Shown here: piece by piece, positions 28,401 to 40,400 of the stretch
Layout: each line of letters starts with the position of its first letter
Position numbering within the stretch: the stretch's first letter is position 1
Assembly (NCBI RefSeq): GCF_900496995.4
Contig: NC_044008.1
Span: 6,767,276 to 6,831,275 of the forward strand
DNA: 64,000 nucleotides
Source of the DNA: Aquila chrysaetos chrysaetos
Taxonomy: Eukaryota; Chordata; Aves; Accipitriformes; Accipitridae
Reading direction: 5' to 3'
Notes under the pieces: generated by a model
Seen by the model: only the letters and a program-made list of their open reading frames with translations
What the model was told of the DNA's origin: nothing
The model's database searches: none
Translations under genes and position numbers: made by a program

Positions 28401-31400
28401 ACCCCGACAACAACCCAAAAAGGCCTCATCATGAATGGTGCTTGGATTTTGGGAAAAGGTAGAAAATTTTCATTTTTCAGTCTCAATATTTAATTAGTAC
28501 ACTTAAAAATGCAGAGGAGCAAAATGACAACAACAACAAAACACAAACACACCCCGCCCTGGGATTAGTCTGATGCCTGGCATTGAAAAAGCCACAAAAT
28601 GACAGACCGTACTGCGGTAATTCATGTTCGTGACATTACAGTGATTGCCTTTTAATGCACTCACCAATAAATTACCGCTAGTCAAACAAAGCGCTCCAAG
28701 GAGAAAGACAGACAGAAAGGAACATTCAAGGTTCTTGATTATTTATCAGTTGGCTGAGACATTCTGAGACCAAAGAAAGCATTATATATGCTACCCAATG
28801 AATCACCTCACGGCGAATGATTTTACGTTCACATCAAGTGAAGTTTCCACTAAGGGCTGGAGGGAAAGGATGCGCAAACAGCTCAACTTCGCCAAGGTAG
28901 TGCTAAGAGGCCAAAAGTTGTTGAAGCCAATAATAAACTGTTGATTTCAGCCAAGCCCCCTGTGACACAAAGAGGTTTCAGCAACGCAGGCAGCGAACTC
29001 AGATCCCCAGAAGCCACACCAGGGATGCTTCGTCAGAGGGAAGCTATCAGGCTAAATGCATTTCCAATTTCAGTGCTACCATCTTTAATTAAAATTAAGG
29101 ATATTTAAACCACCTAATTTATTCTTCCCTCCTTGCCCTGTACTTTTTTGAGGATGCTTTATGCAGCCACCTAAGCAGCTTAAAGACTTTGCCTTTCATG
29201 AGCTCACATTTTGGATCTCCCACAATGTACAAATGTTGCACCATGAAAATACCATGCTGGAGAACAGCTGAGCAGAACTTTGTCTCGGATGACATTTTAA
29301 ATCATTCAGGAAACACTGATTCCAACTAGATTTTTCCAGTAGTCTTTTAAATAAAATAAAATCATTGTCTCTGCAAAAAATCATTTGTGTTCATCCATTA
29401 GTGGCTAATAACTCCAAAGTGTAATGATCAACCTGTAAGTGCGGTGTGATGGGAAGCACCGGTTTGGTAGCAAGAGATAGCAATAGGAGACAAAGTACTC
29501 AACTAACGTTTCTAAGAAACCAACCTGAAAGGCTTGTAAACTGCCACAATACTTATTTTTTCTGCCATCATACTTAAATTTACTTGCATTAAAAATTCAT
29601 TGCTGAAGAGCACTGTAGACTCGGTGCTGGCTTTTTACAAAGCCATTCGTAAAAACATTTCATACGAGGTGAAAAAGAAATTTAACAGAAATCGTAAGGC
29701 CCTGCATGTGATAGCACCCTTCCTGTTGATGCAGTCTCTCAGCCTGGATTTGGTCTGCTCTTGACGACAACGTATGCAATAATTTCTGCATGAGCCATAG
29801 GAGATAAAGACCCCGTGGTTCTGAATTGCCGTCGTGCTGGACTGCATGTGAGTGATAATTTAGCACTAGCATTTTGGGATAGAAAATTACTGCGTATTTT
29901 ACTCTCTTGCAACCTTGTCTTCATCTTAAACTGTCTTTCGTATGCTAATGTCAATTATTTTCCCTAGACCTTCTATCTTTAATAAAACTTATTAGTTTTA
30001 TTAACTAATAAAGCCTGAATCATCCTGCAAGTTCGGTAAATGTTTTGTTACAGATGCATTTTTAAATAAACATCTTATTTGAGGATCCCAGCGCACAGTG
30101 TTAAAAAAGGATAAGCTGCTGTAATTCTTCACATTTCTACCCAAATATCTCACTACATCCGCGATGTTGCTGCGTCACCTAATGTTAGCATGTGCGATTT
30201 ATAGGCACGAAATGGAGAGAGAAGGAACGTGCTGAAATAACTTGCCTATAGCAATATACAGAGAGAGATGATGCCAGGGCTGGGAATTAGAGCTCAATTG
30301 ATTTCTGGTATCCAGCCCCTTGCATAATTCACTAGGTCAGAGTGGCAAGATTTAAATATGGGACTAATTGAATGTTCATATAGGAACTGCTGCTCTTTCG
30401 GTCCAGCTTGATGCGAAGTTGGAGAGGGAGAAGGGTACAGAGAAGAAACTGAGGTCTCTGGAGACAAATCCGGGGAGGGGGGGGGAAATAGCTGGAAGAG
30501 AAGGCTGCTCTGTCCCTCTCCCGTTATCTCAGTGGCAGGTTAATTCTGGATGACAATTTAAATGTCAAACACGGTCAATCTATTTCACCAGGGAAAATAA
30601 ACCATCTCCTGAAACCCCCGGTGACAGGGGCGAGAACAGAGAGCACCTGGCCCTCCGGTGGGTTGCTATGAAGGAGCACGCTGAGCTACCCGAGAGCCGC
30701 AAAACCGCCTTCAACAGCGGGGCCATCTCCAGAGGGGTGCCACCACGCACCCGGGGGTCACGCTGGAGTCATCCTTGAGTCACCATGAATAATTATAAGC
30801 AAGAACACATGAGATGATAACAAATACAAACGTTAGGGTGAATGTCTCCAAAGGAGAATCCTCTGAAAAACAAAGACAAGCGGGCCAGGGCAATTACAGC
30901 TTCCCCCTTTCCTGGGCTGTCCATCACATCCAGCACAAGATTCCGCCTTCTGTTTATTGGGCAGATGGTTTTAGTCCTACCTGCTTTTGCTTTCATCTAG
31001 CTCCTGAAGAGAGTGATGGTGCCGTCACGCTTGCTGGGAAGATGCTTTCTCTGAGCAGGATGCCTTACAAGCAGCTCGTGGTACGTAACACAGCTCCACT
31101 GACCCACTCGGGTTTTGCTGCACGCGTAAGCAGACACACTACAACCCCTATTCCTCCCTGCCAGAAAGCCAGGACCAGCCTTAGACTCCTGGGGATCTCC
31201 ATCATTCTGCCGGCACAGGAGAGGACTCGCATTGCTAACTGCCCCAACCGTGTGCCTTGTCCCTGGGGATGGATCCCGAAGCAACTGCCCAGGTATCTTC
31301 CCTTACCTTGGCAGTATTAAAACATATTCTTCCCAGGACTTTCTCCTGCAAGCCAGCAAATGCCAGGAGCTTGGGGATAGGATGAAGCTTTAAATGTTTT

Positions 31401-32086
31401 GTAATCTCCAAAGCAAGCAATTCTTCCTCAACCACGTGGTACTCCTCAACCTCCAATTAATGGAGGACATCTGGCCTCCCCGGGACACTTGGAAAATGTT
31501 CTTCCAGGTACGTTTCCCGCTGTAAGACCTGCAGCAACACCTGCTTTTCCTCCTATGCCGTAAGTGCCACTCATTCTCCATCTGCTCCCCTCTCCGGGAG
31601 CTCTGGGATCTGGGCTGTCTACCAGGTACTTCCAAAGGAGTGCAGTGGTGAAAAGGTGAAGCGTGTACCGAGGTCAAGTCAATGCAACACAGTCTGCTCT
31701 CCAAAGGTGGTTGCTGTCGATTCCTAATGGTTTTGTTTCCTAGTAGCTAAATTATCAGCCAGTCTTCCTAAAAGAGCATCTAGACAAGCTCTCTCCAAAA
31801 AAATCCCTTTCTTTTTGGACTGCCCCAGGGAAATATTTACTTTTCAGAGTTCATTCAGGAGCGGGAGCAAACCATGGTTGTTCCCATCACCAAAGGTGAA
31901 GGCTGCTTAGCTGCAGGTCTACGAACCCTATTCCAATTCTGCAATCCCCATAAAGGGGGCTTTATTGAGCTTGGTAATATTTAAGGTTAGGGTTAAAAAT
32001 TAAAATCCTCCGAGTCCACTCCCATCCCCCAAAAACACCCAACCTGCCAGTAACTGTGACCAAAAGAAAGAAAAAAAACTCCATTT

Positions 32087-32111
32087 AAAAAAAAAAAAAA
32101 AAAAAAAAAAA
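32087..32111 (+). repeat. Poly(A) tract, 25 bases
   Basis: Twenty-five A. No retroposon body is recognisable upstream. Confidence 0.9.
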
Positions 32112-32954
32112 GGAGAGAGAAGAATTTTTAGTGTTTTAGTGTTTTCTCTTGTGGCCATAGATTTTTTTTTTATTTTTTTTTTCAATTCATCCAGCCAAAT
32201 ATATCCAACAAAATTATTTCAGGAAAACTTCTGACCAAAACCCATTGTTGTTTTTAAAAAGCACAAACTATTTATAACGTATCAGACAATGTAGCAGAAG
32301 AGATAGGTGACCTGAAAGAAAGGAAACGCTTCGTGTTCTTTTTATATGTCACTACCTGGGGCATCTTCCCTGTTCCCAGCTAGGCTGTACTGATTCCTGT
32401 GCTGGCCAACAGGGCTGGAACCTCTGGACATGCCAGTGGGGACATCCAGTTCTTCCAGATCCCTCCTGCTCTGATGCTTTCTGAAGGTGGGATCTGCTTC
32501 TGGAAATGTAAGTCCCTTGGCTGGGCTCTGAAATAACTTCAAGCACTTAAGCAGCTACTGACCAAAGTCGTTACAAAACTTGCTCATCTTCACAGGGTAG
32601 TTTGGAGATGAGCAGATACAACTCACCTTTGGGCTGTCACCAAAGCAATATTAATAATTATGAAAAATAACTTACGCTTTGCACAACATAGCAAATCTGC
32701 AGTGCCACGTCCGGAATTAGCCTTTCCTCGGTGACAAATTCTGAACAACAAACATTCATAATACAAGTCTATGAACCATTGACTGTAAGAGATAATAAAT
32801 CCTTCGGCAATATGAGGAGGATAGGAAAAGCTTCCCGGTACAAATATTGTTAACTCTGTGTATGCATTCAAATGGCAAGCTGAGATAGCCCCGGTTAGCA
32901 AATACAATGAAACCTTTTACAGAAAGGCTTTCAGAGAAAGGGAAATCCCAAAAT

Positions 32955-33225
32955 GTAATGCAGGGCGTTTTTGTGACAATGCGGAAAGGTCAAACACTCG
33001 CAACCCACTCGGTGGAAACGCTGAGGGGATTGTTCGCAGAACCGGCCGAAGAAGAAAGAACAAGTGCCTCCATCCAAGCCCGGGACTGGAAGCGCGTACA
33101 GGTGACCGCAGCAACGAAAAGCGGTGAATTAGTGCTTTCGGCCGTGCTCACCGAGAGGAATGAACGCCGCAGAGGGTCTGGCGACACAGCCGGACAACGC
33201 ACCGGTGGCTGTAGTTTGCGCTGAA
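32955..33225. other. CpG-enriched patch
   Basis: About 24 CpGs by eye in 270 bp, in otherwise AT-rich DNA. Overlapping plus-strand frames (89 and 105 aa) and minus-strand frames show no recognisable domain. The function is unknown. Confidence 0.4.
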
Positions 33226-34499
33226 ACACTGATGAGGGTTAGGGGTCCTGACACATGCCATCACTCCCAGTGCAGAAACACACGATGCTTTCATGAGTGG
33301 TGGCTTCAAACACCATTGTCTACAAGCGGTTTCACAGCTCTGGAGGAGGACGTAAATAAGCCCAGCAATTATTATGCAAAATGCTAGTCGAGCCATACAT
33401 CCACCTACTGTTTTAAAAGTATTTACACCTGTAATAGGTAAATAGATTTTTTTTTTTTCTTCCCCCTAATATCTCATATATAAAGGCTTCCTAGCACTAC
33501 TCAACCAGCCAGAAGTCATCTTCTACCCAGGTTCACAATCCTGGATAGGTAGGAAAATTTTTTTAATACTGTTTGCCTCTCAAAATCATTATCGACTTTT
33601 AATTCAGCTCCTCGTGGGCAAGTGTCCACCCTATGGCTAGGTCCTCCGAGATATTCAGACTTAGCCTCCGAGGAATTTGAATACTCAGTGTTATAAGCAG
33701 TAAAAGACTGGCATCTGTAATACAAAAGCAATGTCGTGAGACAACAGGATGAATTATTCTTTAAAAATTGGTCTATAATGTAGAGACAGGAAAGCTAATC
33801 TATCATGAGTGAGCATTGCTGGACATAGCCTGTGGCTACCTAACAAAATTTAGAGTTTCTGGGGAAAAAAAATAAGTTTCATGGCATGCAAAATCAAGGG
33901 ACAGTTTGATCAGATTGAATTCCCAGGAGTAAATCATTTATCAAGAAATTGGCATTGGCCTCAGTGCTGGGAATTGTAACTTGGTGCAATTCACTGTGTA
34001 GCCAGACGTGCGGTCAACACAAGCTTATTGGGAATTTTTAAAGGGCAAATTTTTCAAAGCATAAGGGAATTGCTGGCATACCTAACTGGGAACACCACAT
34101 TTAGAGTGGGAAATACATAAACAGTAAATTGTTCAAGGACTTCCACTTGACAGCAAAAAAAAAAAAAAAAAAAAACAAACCAGCAGACACATAAAAATTT
34201 ATGCTCTGCAAAAAATCCACCTAGTTAAAATGAACAAATACTTCAATAAAGAAAAATGATAAAAAGCAGAACAGGAAATGGCAGAGTTTCAATCAGCTTG
34301 ATAATATAGGCAAGTAATAACGGAGACTTCAATGAAAACTTTATAAACTTCAAGAATTAAGAATAATAAAGAAGGCAACTTGAAACAAAGAAATCCCAAG
34401 TGCCAGGTGCAGCTTTATTGTTAGATGTTAATGTTAAAATTGTAAACACTGATATAAAAAGGCAACTTTACGTAATTGCTTTAGTGGGAGATATGAACC
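33226..34499. other. Intergenic, nothing recognised
   Basis: AT-rich unique DNA with a 21-base A run at 34155-34175. Part of 33900-34499 may be an older upstream portion of the possible CR1 remnant at 34500, but I could not show this. Confidence 0.4.
34155..34175 (+). repeat. Poly(A) tract, 21 bases
   Basis: Twenty-one A preceded by GACAGC. There is no visible retrogene upstream. Confidence 0.9.
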
Positions 34500-34880
34500 A
34501 GTGGGGCTTTTTCCAGCAGACTCCCCTAGGGACTAATTCTTGGCTCAATATTATTTAATATTTTATCAATGTTCTAGATGTTCATATAAAAATCTCCGTA
34601 GATCGCAAATAGACGGGATAGTAGCAAATGATCAGAACTTAGTTTTACAAAATAAACTGGTGTGGGGTCTGGTTTATTGGAGTTTTTTTGAAGGATCACA
34701 ATACAAGCAAATCAATTCAAACATAACCAAACACAAGGAAATCCTTCTGGAAACCAGGAAGGGTGACTTTGGGATTTTATCAACAAGGAATCAGAAGCCA
34801 AAGCATTATGAATTCTCTTCTGTCACAGGGGTCTCAGTTCAACTGATCTTTGCTTGGGAAACACACGTTTAGTTTCATGA
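34500..34880 (+). mobile_element. Possible ancient CR1/LINE reverse-transcriptase remnant
   Basis: The stretch CCTAGGGACTAATTCTTGGC followed by CTCAATATTATTTAATATTT and TATCAATGTTCTAGATG matches the CR1 region that encodes the '...FNIFINDLD' part of reverse transcriptase. The frame is broken and similarity fades after 34600. The identification rests on about 60 bp. Confidence 0.4.
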
Positions 34881-34930
34881 CTACTTCATATTAACACACC
34901 TATTTAGCCAAAGGATTTGAGTTTGGGATT

Positions 34931-34953
34931 AAAAAAAAAAAAAAAAAAAAAAA
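34931..34953 (+). repeat. Poly(A) tract, 23 bases
   Basis: Twenty-three A, about 50 bp after the possible CR1 remnant. CR1 does not normally end in poly(A), so the two are probably unrelated. Confidence 0.9.
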
Positions 34954-36574
34954 TCTAAAGACCTGTGATATGTAGCACAAACTCACCAGTCTAACAGCCA
35001 TTAATTACATTTCCAAACAAAGTAGTTCGCAGATATAGGACAGCAAATGTCCAAGGTCAAGCACAAGTAAGGGCTTGTCTACATCAAAAGCAGCCTGGCA
35101 GTCTCTGCATGGGCACTCCCAAGGCATATTAACGGTTTACTCTCTTCTAAAACATTTACACGCTGGTATGAAAAGCACATGCACATCCTCAATTTTGCAA
35201 ACCACAGAAGTAAGAACAATAAACTCATTCACTCCACAGCGAAAAGATATCACTTTTCTGTTCTTCTGTTTTAAAGAAGGAATAAGCCACCGTATACTTA
35301 CCTGCACGTGGGGAGCGGCTCTTTGGAAGTTAGTGCATTTGTAAATCTGCTCTCTACTCTGGAAATTTATTCTCTTAGACAGTACTTAAGCGCTTCAGCT
35401 GTAAGTTCTAAGATGAGTCAACTAGAAGCTGAGAACTGGGAGATGTCTAAGTTCCCTTGATTTGTTCCCATTTTTACAGCCAAATAATAGATATATTCCT
35501 GGAATTTTTTGTTACCCATAAAACACACATCAAATATTGCTGAGAAAAAACTCATAGGCAAGGCAGGTCAATAATTTCTATGTATGCATATATAACAGGT
35601 ACACCCAGCCAGATCCTGCCTGTCTAGTGGCAAGTGATGACCTTATTAGGCGACCAAAGTCACAAACACCGATTGTACCTCGTATGACAACTGTCTGTGA
35701 CTATATCTAATTATGAATGAAAAAGTTCTTTCAGTCTCATAGCCCAGAGACTTGTTCAGCCTTTGTGTTCAGAGGTGTTGCCGAGTGCTTTTTTTATTAT
35801 TATTGTTGTTAGTTCTCTGAAAGAAGCCTGAGTGAACAAGTCTCACTTTCATAGGAGATCTGGGTCCTCCATCTTCCACAAGTCTTTGTTGGCATCTTCG
35901 TCCTTGATTTCAATGCTCCTTTATATCCGAGACCTCTGAACCAAAGCTGTAAGGAACTTTCAGAGATATAATAAGTTTCTTGAAGTTTGTTAGAATTAAT
36001 ACAATTCATTTCCCTTCTGCTACATCTTTGCATTGGACTGCCACTTCAAACACAGAGCCCACTTAGCTTCTTCTGGAAGACTTCAGATGTCAAGGCTATG
36101 AGGTTTTTGAGCCTCTTGGAGCAGTTACAATAAAAATCTCATTTCAAATACATGCTTTTAAACAACAACTTTACAGAAAAAAACTCCCATAAAAAATAAA
36201 AAATGTTTTTCAGGATGAATTAATAAATGTGTTGCAGAGCAACAGGTTCATCTAAACTGAAGAGACGAAAATATTTGGTATTTATATATATACAGAAACT
36301 CAGAGAGAACCAACACTTAGTTCAGTACTTCTGAAAAGACATAAAAGCATTATCTCACATCTGTGTATGCAAAAAGAACTCTGAATGAAATTAATACTGA
36401 AGAAATGTAATTAAAAAGAAAAATGGAAATCGGATGAAGAAAGAGCAGTTTGCACAGTGCCAAGCCTGCACGAAACGCATTACTAACAGGTATGAAGACC
36501 TCCCCAAAGTTTTCAGTCTCGGGCACCAAACGTTCAAAGACCGATGGGTTTTTCACTTTGCTTATGAAAAATCC

Positions 36575-36930
36575 TCTCACGCAGAAATATTGCGGTTCTG
36601 CCGAGCTCAGCGGGCTCACGCGCTTCTGTATTTAGTCTTGGAGGACCGTCTGCCGCGGGAGGCTCTCCTCTCCAGGACAGAAAGAGCTCTCCGGCCCCAA
36701 GCAAGCACAAGGTAAGAAGTAGGAAAGCTTGGGCAGATACCAGGCAACAAGAGCCGTCCAAATCCGTACCAACCTTTGCCGTGCCTCCGTCGCTGGCGGT
36801 TTCTCGGCTGGCACGGTGAAGAAGAGCGCGATCAGGGTGGGCAGGGCGCAGCGCAACAGAGGATGACGGTTCCTGGGCCGCCTGTAACGCAGCTTACGCA
36901 GAAGAGACCTTCACGAGCGGAGGGTGGGCT
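36575..36930. other. CpG-enriched patch with a strong plus-strand splice-donor match
   Basis: CpG-rich sequence includes GAGCTCAGCGGGCTCACGCG and a perfect-looking donor CAAG|GTAAGAAG at 36711/36712. A 93-aa frame (36434-36715) starting MKKEQFAQCQACTKR ends in that donor. The protein has no recognisable domain. A non-coding first exon is one possible reading. Confidence 0.35.
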
Positions 36931-37383
36931 GGCAGCAGAACGGGCTGAGAGCGAAAGCTTGGCAAGGAACGACTAGGCAGGGTTGCAGAGAGACTAAAAA
37001 ACTGCTCAGAGGGGGAGGGAGAAGACATCCCACGGCAACAACTCTCTGTGGATAAGAGGGGGCTGCTCAGAGCTTGCAATAACCCAGAAAAACACGGCTG
37101 GGTTGACTTAAGTCCTGGAGGAAAAGACCTGCACGGGAAGAGACTTAATGGGCAAGGGCAGAGAGTGCTTAAATATTTAAGAATGCTCTTCGTCGCTTTG
37201 AATTCTAATTAAGGTAATTAAGTATTCTAGCTGACATTCTAATAAAGCTTTTTGAATTCAAAAAGCCATTCTCATTTCCTTTTGTAAGCTCGCTGTAGTG
37301 AGAGGTTCAGGTATACCCACCTCAAAGCACCAACAGCATTCTCGAGGTCTAATTCAGTTTCTAGTTGGTAGAGAAACAAAGGA

Positions 37384-37429
37384 GCCAGTGACCGAGAAAC
37401 AACGCAGCTAGTGACCGAGAAACAATGCC
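37384..37429 (+). repeat. 23-bp tandem duplication
   Basis: Two adjacent 23-bp units (37384-37406 and 37407-37429) share AGTGACCGAGAAACAA with three mismatches overall. It is a local duplication in otherwise unique DNA. Confidence 0.85.
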
Positions 37430-40400
37430 TCAAGCCAAAAAAAAAGTCCAAAAGGTCAGACTAGACTTATCGCAAAAAGATCAGATAAAAAATATTTGAG
37501 AAATTCTGTTCAGCAGAACAAAATGCCGTTACAAGGATACCTTAGGAATTAAATGTTGCGAAGTATGGGAGACACCTTACATCTTGTTAGGCTGACAAGC
37601 ATTTATTATTTTTTCCCAGCAAAGGCAAAAAAGCAAAGAGGAAATTTCTCCCTAAGAGTTCCCATCTTTAACACATGGAGTTAAAAATAAAAGGGCTGTG
37701 GGTTTTTCTTATAAACAACACTAGAAAAGCAGTGTCAGACAGAAGGTGCAGGCTGGGAAGGTTTTATAAAGTGGCTCAGCTATGGGCTAATGGTAAAACT
37801 GAGCATCTGTTAAATACCAAGGATACAAAGATAGCATTTCTCCCTTGCCTTCGTTAGCAATTTTGACATTGGCTCCTCAAATTCTATGAAGAATAGCGGG
37901 TGCTAAGTCACTTGAAAAGTTGGACACAAGCTCTTTGACCTGCTTCAGTCATTTAAAATAATTAGACCCAACTCCCTCACAGGAGTACCGTCACGGAGAG
38001 CGCTCTTTCAGAGCTGCATAAACGTTGAGCGTTTGCTTTATGGATGGAAACATCTCCAACCCCACGGCAATTGACGGCTACCGTATTGCAAGACAGGAGT
38101 TCAGGCAGTTCACCTTCCTTATTCTGAATATAAAACCCTTAAAAATTACTTATAGATCCCCAATGACCTCCACGACTTGTGGCTTAGGCTCGTGGATGGA
38201 AACACAGTCTTCAGTTTACCCCTGGAGACTTCTACTGAGGGGGGCAACTTGTCAGCTAAGATTTTGCTGAACCCCCTCCAGCAACCACTGCACACAAGGA
38301 TGAATCCTTCTGCGTACGGTACTCAGAGAACGATATACCAAAGGTAACTTAAAAAATAGGCAAGTCCAGTTCAACTACTTTGTTAGTAGCTGACAAGTCC
38401 TTTCAAAGGTGCAGCTTACTCTCCATCTTTGGATGGGTAGTTAAGTAATTTTCCTTTATTAATCCAACCTGATGACAATTAGAGGTTATGGAAGTTTGGC
38501 TTCCCTCCCACAAGCCCCATTAGTCCAGCTGGAAAGGAAATTTGAGATCTCAGCTTAGGGTCATTCTAAATATCAGAACATGATTCACTCCTAAAAGGGG
38601 AGGTAGGCAAGGGAGTCTAGCCTTAGAGTTAATAATAAAGTAATTATCAGGGTTGCATGAATTGTTATTCTGGAACTTGAAGGCCTCTGTAAGAAACCAC
38701 TTAAATCAACGGGGAAAAACACCACCTGACCAACCCTATTGAGCATAACAAGAGGGTTGTAATAAAAGTGATCTGCTTATGTGCCCAAAATCACAAGTTC
38801 TGAAAGCATTTCAAAGCCTTTCAGACATAACATTTACAATGATAAATGTGTGCACAGCGTGACACCCCACCCATTCACTGAAATCATGCTTTCTTTATAA
38901 TGGCATTTAAAGAGCAAAACTATTTTCATCGTTGCTCGAAGTTTTGCCATCAGAACTTTTCTCTGTGGGGAGCAGATAGAGCTGCACAACTTCCAGCAGG
39001 CCGAGTCTGCAGACGTTTAAGCCAAGGAGAATTTATGATCTTCCCCTCTCCGTTAGTGTTTGGCATAATTTGGACAGAGCAGCGAGGACCAGGAGAAGAT
39101 GATGCTGTGAAAATAGAATACGTCCTTAAGCTTTGTCACAAAACAAACAAACGAACAAAAAAATCCCCACAACCAGCACCCAGGAGGAGCCACGAATACT
39201 TAGAGGAGACGAGGGGCTTATTTCTTTCACCGTGAGACTAGGCGTGCTCAACAGAAATTGAGTGCATCAGTAAAACGACTGCCGCAGGCAGGACGTATGC
39301 TGCCAAACTAGCTGCACAACTGCACAGCAAAAAGAACACCTGAGGTTAATGCTACATTTGTACACGTTATGTAGCAAAATTACAATTTACAGCACCAAAA
39401 AGGTTGAGGTATAGCTCTGCACAATGGATGAACTTCAGCAGCTACAAATGACTTTCTATAGCTGTAAGCGTACTAATTCTATGGCTAGGAGAGATTTTTC
39501 TTTCTTTACTCACCATATGTGATTAAATATTTACAAAGAGCGCTGCGCTCAGCCACCCGATAAAGGCTGGCTTGCTCCTTCGTGCTGGCCAGCGTAAACA
39601 TCTCAAATCACGGACGCAACCTCCCACTCAAGCAAGGTATCACCGAGGGATAAAACTCAGCAAGCCACCTATCATCCCAGTCCTTCCAATTAACTAGATA
39701 ATATAAGCACTCATATCACTTTTCATGATATAGGTGCTGCATACTGTAAAGCACAGCACAACCACCAGATAAGTCTTTCTGAAGTGTTCGCGATTGGCTT
39801 TTATACTCATATGTGCCGTTTTCTGTTTCATAGTCTCCAAATCACGTACTTTATCCCATTTCAGTGATTTCTCCAAAGCAAAGTGACAGCGCTGCATCTT
39901 GAAAACAGACTTTGAGATGGATCGGAGAATGCAATGAATTGATACAGAGCAAGTAGCCCATGACAAGGTGACATAAGAATTGGAAAGGAAACTCATTCAC
40001 TGGAGTAGCAAACAGGTGGACATCTCTACTGGAACTGAAATAACTGTGAGGGAAACAATCTGACAGTAAAACCTGGGGAACAGAAGGGGACAGAGCTGTG
40101 AAGGGTATCTGGAGTTACAGACACAAAGTTTGAACAAATGAAGGATGTCCAATGCCCGGAGCATTAGTTGACATCAAATAAAGATCTTCTAACCCAATCA
40201 CTTTCTTTAGAGAGCAAAAGGTTGATCGGTGCGTTGCCTCTAAGGAAGACTGAAGCCAAAAGGACTGTTTTAAAACCACTTTAAAAAATACAATGATACC
40301 CAGTCTGTTCTAGGTTAACTTTACGGAGCACATGTCCGGTAATTTGAAACCCGTTGACTTGTAGAATGGACCCAACTCCTCCTTTTCTGAGAGTATGGGT

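Larger units (their letters stand above)
19291..32954. other. Intergenic, nothing coding recognised
   Basis: Unique DNA with homopolymers (G15 at 27262-27276, C14 at 28387-28400, A25 at 32087-32111) and a GA/GC tract (25570-25587). Frames of 168-176 aa (20266-20784, 23128-23658, 30814-31320) lack domains and Kozak or splice support. Confidence 0.5.

Noticed and set aside
30814-31320. 168-aa plus-strand open frame
   Set aside because: No recognisable domain and no evidence of exon structure or retrogene features such as a poly(A) tail.
32087-32111. Poly(A) tracts here and at 34155, 34931, 56739 and 61977 as tails of processed pseudogenes
   Set aside because: No upstream gene-like sequence or flanking target-site duplications were seen.
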